A stretch of DNA of 12,227 nt from Candidatus Brocadiia bacterium (GCA_013360825.1 JABWAY010000111.1:1-12227); one strand, 5' to 3'. Counted from the stretch's first letter, positions 1 through 7,064 are shown. The notes: generated by a model not told the origin, from the sequence alone. Made by a program: numbers and translations.

Positions 1-816
1 CGCGCGGCGCGCGTCGTCCTCGACCCCCGCCAGCGCCGCCTCCACCGCCGCCCTCCGCCCCTCCGCCCCCGCCAGTCTCTCCGCGGCTTCCTTCGCCTGC
101 GCGCGCAGCGAGTCGAACGTCACCAGCGCCAGGCGCGTCTTTTTCTCGCGCAGCTCGTCGCGGAGCACGACATAGCGCTGCGCCTTGCCTGCCTGGATCC
201 GAAGAGACCGGACCTGCGACTCGAGTTCCTTGAGCGTGTCGCCCAGGCGGAGCAGGTCGCTGTCCACCCGTTCCAGGCGCGCGAGCGACTCCTTCTTCCG
301 CGCGCGGTACCGGGAGATCCCTGCGGCCTCGTCGACCAGGGCGCGCCGGTCCTTGGGCGACGCCTCGAGCACGACGGCGATCCGGCCCTGCTCGATGATC
401 GAGTAGGCGTCCGTTCCGATTCCGGTGTCCATGAACAGGTCGAGGATGTCTTTCCGGCGCGCGACCTGGCGGTTGATGAGGTACTCCGACTCTCCGCTCC
501 GGTAGAGGCGCCGCGAGATCGTGACTTCGCTGAATTCGGTCGCGAGTTTCCCGTCGGCGTTGTCGAAGGTCAGGGAGACTTCGGCGAACCCGGAAGGCTG
601 CCGGTTGCCGGAGCCGTTGAAGATGCAGTCGAGCATGTCGTCGCCGCGGATGGACTTCGCGGACAGGTCGCCGAGGACCCATTTCATGGCGTCGACGACG
701 TTCGACTTGCCGCAGCCGTTCGGTCCCACGATGCCGGTCACGCCCGGGTCGAACCTGAATTCGGTGCGGTCGGCGAAGGACTTGAAGCCCTGCATTTCGA
801 GCGACTTGAGCTGCAT
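1..816 (-). CDS. smc: Chromosome segregation ATPase SMC, N-terminal part (runs off window)
   Basis: SMC is the ATPase core of bacterial condensin, which organises and segregates the chromosome with ScpA and ScpB. The visible 272 residues hold the N-terminal half of the ABC head and the start of the coiled coil. Walker A is GPNGCGKSN at 31-39, the conserved KSIRGDDM block with its arginine (R57) is at 54-61, and the Q-loop is in IIEQGRIAVVL (Q143). From about residue 165 the sequence turns into Arg/Lys/Glu/Leu-rich heptads typical of the coiled-coil arm. The ATG at 816 fits because the protein begins MQLKSLEMQGFKSFAD, as SMC proteins do, and AGAGGA lies about 8 nt upstream. The hinge, C-terminal coil, Walker B and signature motif lie beyond position 1. 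It has its own promoter at 867-894. Identification is firm; only the truncation limits it. Confidence 0.97.
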   Translation of the reverse strand, partial: MQLKSLEMQGFKSFADRTEFRFDPGVTGIVGPNGCGKSNVVDAMKWVLGDLSAKSIRGDDMLDCIFNGSGNRQPSGFAEVSLTFDNADGKLATEFSEVTISRRLYRSGESEYLINRQVARRKDILDLFMDTGIGTDAYSIIEQGRIAVVLEASPKDRRALVDEAAGISRYRARKKESLARLERVDSDLLRLGDTLKELESQVRSLRIQAGKAQRYVVLRDELREKKTRLALVTFDSLRAQAKEAAERLAGAEGRRAAVEAALAGVEDDARRA

Positions 817-866
817 GGAGCGGGTCCTCTGGATGAGGTGCGTTGGGTGTGCTTTACAAAGTATAA

Positions 867-894
867 ATTATAAAGTATGGGGTGCGCCCGTCAA
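867..894 (-). promoter_or_regulatory. Sigma70-type promoter of smc
   Basis: Read on the minus strand, a -35 TTGACG (894-889) is followed after 16 bp by a perfect -10 TATAAT (872-867). Transcription would begin near 860, giving a leader of about 45 nt before the smc ATG at 816. The block 851-878 is strikingly AT-rich in this GC-rich window. It also carries a direct repeat AAAGTAT (858-864 and 872-878) and an odd-centred inverted repeat TATAA-A-TTATA (862-872), which could bind a regulator; that part is speculation. Confidence 0.75.
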
Positions 895-1153
895 GCGGAT
901 TCGAAGGAATTTCAGCGCCCCGGCAGACGGGCGCCGGACCCGGTTGACCGCCCCGGCGCCGATCGCGCCGCGCCCCCACGCCCGCCCGGCTCCGCGACTT
1001 CACGATGCAACAGCGCCCTTCAGACGCCGCGGTTCTCGGCTGCCGGCCGGGAAAGGCCTGGAATCGATGTCGGTGAACTTCGAAGAGGATCGACGCCGCC
1101 GCAGGACGCTGAACGTCGCGAGGCCGGCCGGCACGAGAGCGGCGTGGACTGAC
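895..1153. other. Intergenic stretch without a recognisable gene
   Basis: This is the upstream part of the 337-bp gap between smc and the 1154-1810 gene. A short open frame on the plus strand (877-1152) reads as Arg/Pro/Gly-rich filler with no ribosome binding site, and no frame resembles a known protein. The only structure I see is an 8-bp all-GC inverted repeat, GGCGCCGG (930-937) with CCGGCGCC (953-960), enclosing a 15-nt loop. It lacks a following T-run on either strand, so it is not a clear intrinsic terminator. Confidence 0.5.
930..960. repeat. 8-bp GC inverted repeat upstream of the smc promoter
   Basis: GGCGCCGG at 930-937 and CCGGCGCC at 953-960 form a perfect 8-bp stem with a 15-nt loop. 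It lies about 35 bp upstream of the smc -35 box and about 190 bp after the stop of the 1154-1810 gene. No U-tract follows in either direction. A role in termination or regulation is possible but unsupported. Confidence 0.4.
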
Positions 1154-1810
1154 CTAGTCCCCGGGAGAGGTCAGGCCTTCGGGAAGCGGCGTCCCCCCGA
1201 TTGCGGTCCCGCGCAGGAGAAAGTTGATCTTCACAAACTCTTCAAACAACTGGACTTCCGACGTTTGCCCGGTCTCCATGTCCTCGAAATCACATTCGGC
1301 GTTCGGTATCCCCATCAGCTTCGCAAAAATCGGCTGCGCCGCCCGCGGCGCACCTTTCCCCTCCTCCAGCAGCCGCCGGAACTGCTCGACCGTCCCGGTG
1401 CCGTACTCGCACAGCACGTCCGGCCGCCCCCCGCACGCCCCCTCCAGGTAGTTCGGATCGGTCGCGAACTCGTCGAGCAGCCTGCCGGCATCGCGCAGCG
1501 AGTACCCCCAGGACTTCCGGCCCTGCCGCCAGAGCAGGATCGTGGGGACATCCGTGGCCGTGCAGAGTCGCCCGGGGAGGCCGAAGACCTCCACGAAGTT
1601 CTCGTCGAACACGGAAACCCAGCCGCCGATCTCCGGGCTGACGAAGAACCTCCGGAGGCGGGACCGGGTGGGATCCTCGACGACGTCCTCCCCCGGCAGG
1701 ACCAGGGGGACCATCTCGTACCCGTCCCCGCGGAGCGTCTGGACCAGGGCATCGATGACTGCGCCCTGATCTTCGGTCTTGAAGTGGATGGCGGTGACGA
1801 AGTCGCTCAC
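1154..1810 (-). CDS. Hypothetical cytoplasmic protein, 218 residues
   Basis: I do not recognise a family. The protein starts at a GTG (MSDFVTAIHFKTEDQGAVID) and has no signal peptide or membrane segment. The N-terminal third (about 1-55) looks like an alpha/beta unit with a helix of the type QGAVIDALVQTLRGDGYEMV. The middle holds an aromatic beta-rich stretch, GWVSVFDENFVEVFGLP (about 63-79), and a DVPTILLWRQG strand. The C-terminal third is acidic and mixed, ending IGGTPLPEGLTSPGD. Composition is balanced and codon third positions are G/C-rich like the neighbouring genes, which supports a real gene. There is no Shine-Dalgarno before the GTG; instead a TAAAAT box sits 6 nt upstream, suggesting a leaderless transcript. 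It is divergent from the metallopeptidase at 1929. No function can be assigned. Confidence 0.8.
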   Translation of the reverse strand: MSDFVTAIHFKTEDQGAVIDALVQTLRGDGYEMVPLVLPGEDVVEDPTRSRLRRFFVSPEIGGWVSVFDENFVEVFGLPGRLCTATDVPTILLWRQGRKSWGYSLRDAGRLLDEFATDPNYLEGACGGRPDVLCEYGTGTVEQFRRLLEEGKGAPRAAQPIFAKLMGIPNAECDFEDMETGQTSEVQLFEEFVKINFLLRGTAIGGTPLPEGLTSPGD

Positions 1811-1822
1811 GGGCCCATTTTA
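1811..1822 (-). promoter_or_regulatory. Candidate leaderless promoter (-10) for the 1154-1810 gene
   Basis: On the minus strand TAAAAT (1822-1817) is followed by exactly six bases, GGGCCC, and then the GTG start at 1810. A -10 box at this distance places the first transcribed base at or next to the start codon, and no Shine-Dalgarno is present. I find no good -35 hexamer upstream, which lowers confidence. The same spacing occurs before the GTG at 8930. Confidence 0.45.
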
Positions 1823-1928
1823 GGAGGCTCGACGGCGGGGGGCCCGGATTTCCGGGATTTTGTGGATCCGTCTGGGGGGAAACTGCGTCAAGATGCGTAT
1901 ACCCTTGCGGGGAATTCTGGAGACACGG

Positions 1929-3332
1929 ATGCGCCTGAGAATCGTCCTGCTGCTTCTGGGTGCGATGGCGGTGCCGGCGGTCGCCCAGGGCAAGGGACAG
2001 CCCTATGTCGATGCGGAGCTCGGGATTGCGTTTGTTCCGCCGGACGGGTGGGACTACGTGCCGCCGCCGAAGGACATGAAGTACGGCGACTGGATGCCCG
2101 ACACGAAGGTCAAGATCGTCGGGCAGTGGGCCACCGACAAGACCGACGCGGACGGCCGGCGGCAGGGCCTCGATCTCCTCGAAATCACCGACGCGGCCGA
2201 CCTCGACGGCATGATCACCCGCTACACGGACGACCGGAACGCGCGCCAGGGAACGAAATGGACGGAGAAGAGCCGGCAGGACTTCGTCCTCCCGGCGGGC
2301 AGGCAGCGCGGACGGCTGATCGTCGCCGAGATCCACCAGGGATACGCGTACATCGTCGGCTTCATCACGAACGGCAAACGTCACTTTGCGCTCCAGTTCC
2401 TGACCGGGGCTGCGCGGACCGACAAGAAGCGCGTGGACGAGTGGCTGAAGACGGTCCTGACGGCGAAGTTCCTCTCCGACAAGGAGATCGCCGACCTGCG
2501 GAAACGCGGCCCGGCGCTCCCGCCCGGATGGCAGCTCCACAAGACCGAGAACTACGACATCCAGTACAACTGCGACAAGCCGTTCGCGATCACCATCGGG
2601 AGGCACCTGGAGGCGATCCTGCTCGAGTACCGGAAGTTCTTCCCGCTGGAGTCGTTCGGGGGAGAACCGGTGACGGTCGAGGGACAGGAGGACAGGCCGC
2701 CGGCGCAGAAGACCACGCTCGACCGGATGACGGTCAAGCTGTTCGGCGATCACGATACGTTCCAGAAGTACGCCGGCTCCAACGGCGTCGGCGGGGCGGC
2801 GGCCTACTTCTCCCCGGGCCAGAACGAGCTCGTCGGGTACAAGACGGTGAGCCAGGGGAAGAAGCTGTCGATCCACATCTTCTACCACGAGGCGATGCAC
2901 CAGTACCTGCACGCGCTCTTCGGCGAGCGGGTGCGGATTCCGATCTGGCTGAACGAGGGAATGGCGGAGTACTTCTTCGGAGGCGAGTTCAGCGACGCCA
3001 CGGGGCGGTTTTCCATCGGGCTCAACAAGGAGCGGATCGACACGATCCGCCAGGCGTGCCGTGACGGCTCGTACGTCCCGCTGGACAAGCTCTTCAAGTT
3101 CACGCAGGCCCAGTACTACGCGAATGCGGGGCTCTGCTACGCGCAGGGGTGGTCGGTCGCCTACTTCCTCTGGACGACGAAGGACGCGAAGTACCAGGGG
3201 GTGATCGAGAATTTCATGAAGACGCTGCGCTCGACGCAGGACCCGGACAAGGCGTTCAACGAGACGTTCGGAAAGCTCGACCTGCAGCAGCTCGAGGCGG
3301 ACTGGAAGGACGCTGTGGTGAACAAGTTCTGA
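1929..3332 (+). CDS. Secreted gluzincin-type zinc metallopeptidase (DUF1570-like)
   Basis: This 467-residue exported protein has a signal peptide (MRLRIVLLLLGAMA..., probable cleavage after AVA near residue 19). An N-terminal beta-rich domain (about 20-190) has no function I can name. The C-terminal half carries the zinc site: HEAMH at 320-324 and LNEGMAEYF with E343 exactly 18 residues after the second His. HExxH-x18-E with an NEGxA context is the gluzincin arrangement; the order and context resemble DUF1570 / peptidase-MA-like proteins. Zinc would be bound by H320, H324 and E343, with E321 catalytic. I chose the ATG at 1929 because GGAG lies 6 nt upstream and a clean signal peptide starts there; in-frame starts at 1860 and 1893 would put a polar extension before it. 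It converges on the tandem HEAT-like genes 18 bp away. The substrate is unknown. Confidence 0.88.
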   Translation: MRLRIVLLLLGAMAVPAVAQGKGQPYVDAELGIAFVPPDGWDYVPPPKDMKYGDWMPDTKVKIVGQWATDKTDADGRRQGLDLLEITDAADLDGMITRYTDDRNARQGTKWTEKSRQDFVLPAGRQRGRLIVAEIHQGYAYIVGFITNGKRHFALQFLTGAARTDKKRVDEWLKTVLTAKFLSDKEIADLRKRGPALPPGWQLHKTENYDIQYNCDKPFAITIGRHLEAILLEYRKFFPLESFGGEPVTVEGQEDRPPAQKTTLDRMTVKLFGDHDTFQKYAGSNGVGGAAAYFSPGQNELVGYKTVSQGKKLSIHIFYHEAMHQYLHALFGERVRIPIWLNEGMAEYFFGGEFSDATGRFSIGLNKERIDTIRQACRDGSYVPLDKLFKFTQAQYYANAGLCYAQGWSVAYFLWTTKDAKYQGVIENFMKTLRSTQDPDKAFNETFGKLDLQQLEADWKDAVVNKF

Positions 3333-3350
3333 TCCGCGCCGGACCGGGGA

Positions 3351-4061
3351 TTACTTCCGCTGCAGGTCGTCCCCCAGCCGGGATTTCTCCTTTTTCCACC
3401 AGTCCTCCCACTCGTCCAGCGAGTCCAGCTTCTCGCCGGTGAGGCGCCTCAGCGCTTTCCGGCAGGCCTCGCGCGCCCGTCCGCGCAGTCCCTCGCGCTT
3501 GCCGTCGCCCAGCGTCCGGTTCTTGCGCCAGATGTCGAGCACGGCCTCCAGGCTCTTCCGCGACGCCATCGCGCCCAGAGCGCCGATCGCGCCGTCCACG
3601 ACCCCCGCCATCTCGCCGTCCCGATCGTCGACAGCGTCCCGGGCCCAGCGCTCGCAGGTCTCGACGGACGAGGAGTGACCGACCTCCCCGATGGCGTCGA
3701 ACACGGCGGCGAGGGCCTTCCGGTTCGGGATGTTCGGCTTGATGGCGCCATGAAGCGCCTTCGCGGCCTCCGCGTAGCCGGTCATGCCGCCCAGCGCCTT
3801 TGCGGCCTCGGCCCGGATGGATTCATCCCTGAGGGAGCCGGCCAGGAAGCCGAGTTTCCCCGCGGTCATCGGGTGGCGGACCGCCGCGAGCTTCGCGAGC
3901 CCGGCCCGGAGCGCCGCCTCCCCGCCCTCCTCCTCGGCGATCTTCCAGTGGTCGAGCGCGGCCGCGGCCTCGGTGTCGGTCCCCTCCGGCACGGGGTCGC
4001 CGGCCCGGGCGGCGCCCGCGAGCAGCAGGAGGCAGGCGAACGACATCGATGCTCGGCTCAT
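3351..4061 (-). CDS. Secreted HEAT-like repeat protein, paralogue C
   Basis: This is the third of three tandem paralogues, 236 residues. The signal peptide is MSRASMSFACLLLLAGAARA, cleaved before GD. The mature part is helical, with paired amphipathic helices like HEAT/Armadillo repeats. It shares landmark blocks with its two neighbours: EAAKALHGAIKPN, VFDAIGEVGHSSSVE, EAVLDIWRKNR, ALRRLTGEK and the terminal DEWEDWWKKEK. It is the most diverged of the three at the N-terminus, where it is Glu/Ala/Gly-rich and lacks the Lys-rich linker of the others. The ATG at 4061 is preferred because GGAG lies 5 nt upstream; the in-frame ATG at 4046 has none and would cut into the signal peptide. A GC hairpin separates it from paralogue B. 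A periplasmic or surface scaffold role is an inference from the fold type only. Confidence 0.85.
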   Translation of the reverse strand: MSRASMSFACLLLLAGAARAGDPVPEGTDTEAAAALDHWKIAEEEGGEAALRAGLAKLAAVRHPMTAGKLGFLAGSLRDESIRAEAAKALGGMTGYAEAAKALHGAIKPNIPNRKALAAVFDAIGEVGHSSSVETCERWARDAVDDRDGEMAGVVDGAIGALGAMASRKSLEAVLDIWRKNRTLGDGKREGLRGRAREACRKALRRLTGEKLDSLDEWEDWWKKEKSRLGDDLQRK

Positions 4062-4072
4062 GACCGCTCCCG

Positions 4073-4103
4073 AAAACGGTCCGGGCCCCGTCGCGGGGCC
4101 CGG
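4073..4103 (-). terminator. Hairpin between paralogues B and C, terminator-like
   Basis: A perfect 10-bp all-GC inverted repeat, CCGGGCCCCG (4081-4090) and CGGGGCCCGG (4094-4103), closes a 3-nt loop. On the minus strand it is followed by ACCG and then four T's (4076-4073). It begins 20 nt after the paralogue B stop and ends about 20 nt before the paralogue C start. The short, displaced U-tract makes it a weak intrinsic terminator, an attenuator or a 3'-end stabilising structure. On the plus strand nothing T-rich follows it. Confidence 0.5.
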
Positions 4104-4123
4104 CAGGACAGGACGTTCCGGCC

Positions 4124-4831
4124 CTATCTCGTCGTCATGTCGGCATTGAAGGTCTTCGAGTTCTTCTTCCACCAGTCGTCCGCTTCCTCGTAGTTCCCCA
4201 GCCGCTCGCCGACCTGCCGCTGCAGCGCCTGGACGCAGTACTTGCGGACTTTCTCGCGGAAGTTGCTCGCCGGGTCGCGCCCGACCACCCGGTTCTTGCG
4301 CCAGACATCGAGGATCGCCTCCACCGCCGACTTCCATTTCAGCGCCCCCAGGCACTCGACCCCCGCGCGGATCGTCGGGATGTCCTGCGAATCGCGCCCG
4401 CCCAGGTCGTCTTCCGCCCAGTCCTTCGCCACGCCGACGGAACTGGGATGGTTGATCTCCCCCATCGCCTCGAAGATCGCCGTCACCACCTTGTCGGAGG
4501 CCGCATTCGCCTTGATCGCCCCGTGACAGGCCTTCGCGGCATCCGCGCTGTTCGTCATCCGCCCGAGCGACTTCGCCGCCTGGATCCGGATGTCCTCCTT
4601 CTCGCTCACCAGGACCTTCGCGAGCGTCCCCGCCACGGTCGGATGCGCGCAGTCCCCCATCGCCGTCAGTGCCGCGATCTTCTCGTCGTCGTTCTTGTTC
4701 TTCACCGCGAGATTCCACGCGTCCACCCTCGCCCTGGCATCCGCATCGCTCGGCTTCGCCGGCGCATCCTGGGCACCGGACGCGATCGCCATCCCCAGCA
4801 CCGCGCACAGAACCCCGATCTTCACGCTCAT
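4124..4831 (-). CDS. Secreted HEAT-like repeat protein, paralogue B
   Basis: This is the middle copy of the tandem trio, 235 residues. The signal peptide MSVKIGVLCAVLGMAIASGA is followed by QD. The mature protein opens with a charged helix (about 28-50, Asp/Arg/Lys-rich) and continues as helical repeats. Blocks shared with the neighbours are MTNSADAAKACHGAIKAN, IFEAMGEINHPSSVG, EAILDVWRKNR, ALQRQVGERL and the terminal DDWWKKNSKTFNADM. Two cysteines fall within the helices (in AMGDCAHP and KACHGA). The ATG at 4831 has GGGAGG 5 nt upstream, a strong start; longer in-frame extensions upstream would precede the signal peptide with Arg/Pro-rich sequence. It follows paralogue A after a 94-nt gap and precedes C after 62 nt. 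I do not know its function; a protein-binding scaffold in the periplasm is the simplest reading. Confidence 0.87.
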   Translation of the reverse strand: MSVKIGVLCAVLGMAIASGAQDAPAKPSDADARARVDAWNLAVKNKNDDEKIAALTAMGDCAHPTVAGTLAKVLVSEKEDIRIQAAKSLGRMTNSADAAKACHGAIKANAASDKVVTAIFEAMGEINHPSSVGVAKDWAEDDLGGRDSQDIPTIRAGVECLGALKWKSAVEAILDVWRKNRVVGRDPASNFREKVRKYCVQALQRQVGERLGNYEEADDWWKKNSKTFNADMTTR

Positions 4832-4925
4832 CCCCGCCTCCCGTTTTCGTTTCGTCCCGGCCCCGCGCGTCTCATGCAGGACCGCAGGGCCCGGGGACCG
4901 CCGCACGCCAGGAACCGCATCGACT

Positions 4926-5633
4926 CTACTTCGCACTCAGGTCCTCGTTGAACTTCGCCTGGTTCTTCTTCCACCAGTCGCTCCACTCGTCCGACATCTC
5001 CCAGGACTCCCCCGTCAGGCGCTGAAGCGCCGCCCGCGCGCGGATCTCCGAACGGCCGCGCATCCCCTTCCCTCCACGCCAGCCGTTCGCGACCTCGTTT
5101 TTCTTCATCAGGTCGATGATCGTCGTCACCGTCGACTTGAACTTCAGCCCGCCCATCGCGTCGAACGCGGCGTTGATCCCCGACTGGTCGAGCGCATCGC
5201 GCTTCGACAGCCGGTCGTTGATCCAGGCCGAGCAGACGGCGATCGAGGAATAGTGACCGACGGTCCCGATCCCGTCGAAGACCGCTCCCAGGACCTTCGA
5301 ACGTTCCTCGTTCGGCTTGAGGCCGGAGTGGAGGGCCTTGGCGGCGTCGGCCGAGCCCGTCATGCGGGCGAGCGCGGAGGCGGCGGCGAGCGCCAGCTCA
5401 TCCGACGGGTTGGCCAGGATCGGGGCCAGGGCCGCGGCGGTGAGGACATGGGGGGTAGAGCCGCAGTCCGCGATGGCGGACAGGGTGGCGTCGTTGTCCT
5501 TCCCCTTCGCCGAGGCCTTGAGCGCGTCGACCTTGGCGCGGGCTTCAGCCTCGAGGGCTTTGGCGTCGGGATCCTGGGCCGGGGCGGAACCGAGGAGGGC
5601 GAGGGCCAGAAGGGCGGTGAGGGCGGGTTTCAT
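4926..5633 (-). CDS. Secreted HEAT-like repeat protein, paralogue A
   Basis: This is the first copy of the trio in transcription order, 235 residues. The signal peptide MKPALTALLALALLGSAPA is followed by QD. A Lys/Ala/Glu-rich helix (about 27-48) leads into Ala-rich helical repeats. Shared blocks are MTGSADAAKALHSGLKPN, VFDGIGTVGHYSSIA, TTIIDLMKKNE, ALQRLTGESW and DEWSDWWKKNQAKFNEDL at the end. Start choice: the ATG at 5633 has TGAGGA about 8 nt upstream. The in-frame ATG at 5648 has no ribosome binding site and adds only MRISP before the signal peptide. The gene begins 132 bp after the yfmF-like stop; that gap holds no obvious terminator or good promoter, so readthrough from the mutL-yfmF unit is possible. 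Function unknown. Confidence 0.87.
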   Translation of the reverse strand: MKPALTALLALALLGSAPAQDPDAKALEAEARAKVDALKASAKGKDNDATLSAIADCGSTPHVLTAAALAPILANPSDELALAAASALARMTGSADAAKALHSGLKPNEERSKVLGAVFDGIGTVGHYSSIAVCSAWINDRLSKRDALDQSGINAAFDAMGGLKFKSTVTTIIDLMKKNEVANGWRGGKGMRGRSEIRARAALQRLTGESWEMSDEWSDWWKKNQAKFNEDLSAK

Positions 5634-5765
5634 GGGGGAGATCCTCATGGGTTGGAATTGAAACCCGCCGGGTGCTGAGAAGTTGCGCGCGGACCGCCGT
5701 CGCACGGAATGCGCAAAGCCTTCAGCTGACAGATCTTACGACGTCGTCGCGAAGATTCTCTCGCC

Positions 5766-7061
5766 TCACCCCTTCCCCCCGCGCGCCGTCAGCCAGTAAA
5801 TCGTGTCCAGCTTCAGCCGCCGCGCCGCCTCCACCACATCCTCTTTCCTCACCCTCCGGATCTCCTCCAGCGACTCCTCCACCGTCCGCACCTGCCCCGC
5901 AAGCCGCCGCTCGTACAGCGACGCAATCGCCCGCGACGGCGAATCGAGGATCGACCGCGTGCGCTCCGACAGCATCCGCCGCGTCGCCTCCATCTCCTCC
6001 TCCGTGATCGCCCCCTGACGGATCGACTCCAGCTCCGCCTCGATCACCGACAGACACTTCTCGTACTTCGCCGGATCGATCCCCGCATGCACCATCAGCA
6101 GCCCCTTCAGCCGGTCCACCGATGACCCCGCCGAATACGCCAGCCCGTCCCGCTCCCGCACGTTCACAAACAGCCGCGAATGCGCCGTTCCCCCCAGAAT
6201 CCCGTTCATGAACCCCATCGCGACCGACCCCGGATGCGCGAACGTCGTGTAGGTCCGGTACCCCATCACCAGCTTCCCCTGCTCGACGTCCATCTCCTCC
6301 GTCACCCGCCTCACATCCTTCACCGGCACGTCCACCACCGTCGGCGCGACCTCCGCCGTCGAGCGCGCCTTCCCGTCGAACAGCGCCGCGCAGGCGTCCG
6401 CCACGGCCCCGGGGTCCACCCGCCCCGACACGTACAGCTCCATCGGCGATCGCTTCAGGATCTCCCGCCACCGCCGCGTCAGCCCCTCCGCGGTCACCCC
6501 GTCCAGCCCCTCCAGCGTCCCCAGCTCGTGGACCGCGTACGCCTCCCCGCGGCACATCGTCTCCAGACAGCGCTGCCCCGCGAATTCCGCGCGGTCGCTC
6601 ATCAGATCCTCCAGCGCCCTCTTCTGATTGTGCCTCTCCTGCTCGACATAATCCCCGCGCAGCGTCTTCCCCTCCATCGCCGGGTCGAACGCAAGCTCCC
6701 GCAGGAATTCGAGCCCGCGCCGGACGTTGCGGGAGCGCGACGGGAGGTGTCGATCCGCGACGCAGTCCACGCGGAACGACAGCAGCTGGCTCTCCCCGAT
6801 CTTCCCCGAGTCCGCATTCGCGTGCGCCCCGTAGAGCGAGTCCAGGTGGTTCGAGATCTTCGCCATCGTCTCCCGCCGCCGGGTCCCGCGCGTCAGGACA
6901 TGAGGCAGGACGGCGACGCCCGAGGGGTCCTCGGCGAGGTGGGTGCGGAAGTAGAGGCGCATGGTGACGTTCTTGAAGCGGTCGGTGGGTTGGACGAACA
7001 GGGAGACGCCTGAGGAGAGCTGGAAAATGTGGAATCCGGCCCAGTGACCGCTGGGTTTCAT
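5766..7061 (-). CDS. yfmF: YfmF-like M16-family protein, predicted catalytically inactive
   Basis: This 431-residue protein has the two-domain M16 (pitrilysin/processing-peptidase) layout but lacks the zinc motif HxxEH; the matching place reads VLPHVLTRGT (51-60). It resembles the YfmF branch in order and wording: GVSLFVQPTDRFKNVTMRLYF near the N-terminus, SLYGAHANADSGKIGE (75-90), MCRGEAYAVHELG (169-181), and the M16 C-terminal half GGTAHSRLFVNVRERDGLAY (290-309) with the substrate-pocket Arg/Tyr pair. In Firmicutes, YfmF is encoded beside the active M16 protein YmfH and is linked to elongation factor P modification in current annotation. No ymfH lies next to it here. The ATG at 7061 is 3 nt after the mutL stop, with AGGA 8 nt upstream inside the end of mutL, so translation is probably coupled. 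Confidence 0.85.
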   Translation of the reverse strand: MKPSGHWAGFHIFQLSSGVSLFVQPTDRFKNVTMRLYFRTHLAEDPSGVAVLPHVLTRGTRRRETMAKISNHLDSLYGAHANADSGKIGESQLLSFRVDCVADRHLPSRSRNVRRGLEFLRELAFDPAMEGKTLRGDYVEQERHNQKRALEDLMSDRAEFAGQRCLETMCRGEAYAVHELGTLEGLDGVTAEGLTRRWREILKRSPMELYVSGRVDPGAVADACAALFDGKARSTAEVAPTVVDVPVKDVRRVTEEMDVEQGKLVMGYRTYTTFAHPGSVAMGFMNGILGGTAHSRLFVNVRERDGLAYSAGSSVDRLKGLLMVHAGIDPAKYEKCLSVIEAELESIRQGAITEEEMEATRRMLSERTRSILDSPSRAIASLYERRLAGQVRTVEESLEEIRRVRKEDVVEAARRLKLDTIYWLTARGGKG

Positions 7062-7064
7062 CGC

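Noticed and set aside
877..1152. A 91-codon open frame in the smc upstream gap
   Set aside because: It starts inside the AT-rich promoter block, has no ribosome binding site and low-complexity Arg/Pro/Ala composition; no similarity recognised.
1843..1861. An intrinsic terminator CCCGGA-TT-TCCGGG followed by TTTT on the plus strand
   Set aside because: No plus-strand gene ends upstream of it; it lies in the divergent promoter region and the 2-nt loop is too tight for a full stem. An operator is possible but unsupported.
1893..1904. A -10 box TATACC (1899-1904) for the metallopeptidase gene
   Set aside because: No acceptable -35 hexamer is found 15-19 bp upstream, so I did not call a promoter.
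521..3064. An 847-codon open frame on the plus strand
   Set aside because: It crosses antisense smc, the intergenic gap and the antisense 1154-1810 gene, then runs out of frame through the metallopeptidase. The product is Arg/Pro/Gly-rich with no domain, typical of GC-rich shadow frames.
4832..4925. A terminator between paralogues A and B
   Set aside because: An imperfect GC stem with bulges can be drawn (about 4854-4864 with 4888-4899), but the loop is over 20 nt and an A-rich rather than T-rich stretch follows on the minus strand.
5731..5765. A hairpin or TAAGAT -10 box after the yfmF-like gene
   Set aside because: The inverted repeat around ACGACGTCGT is interrupted and lacks a T-run, and the TAAGAT box has no matching -35.
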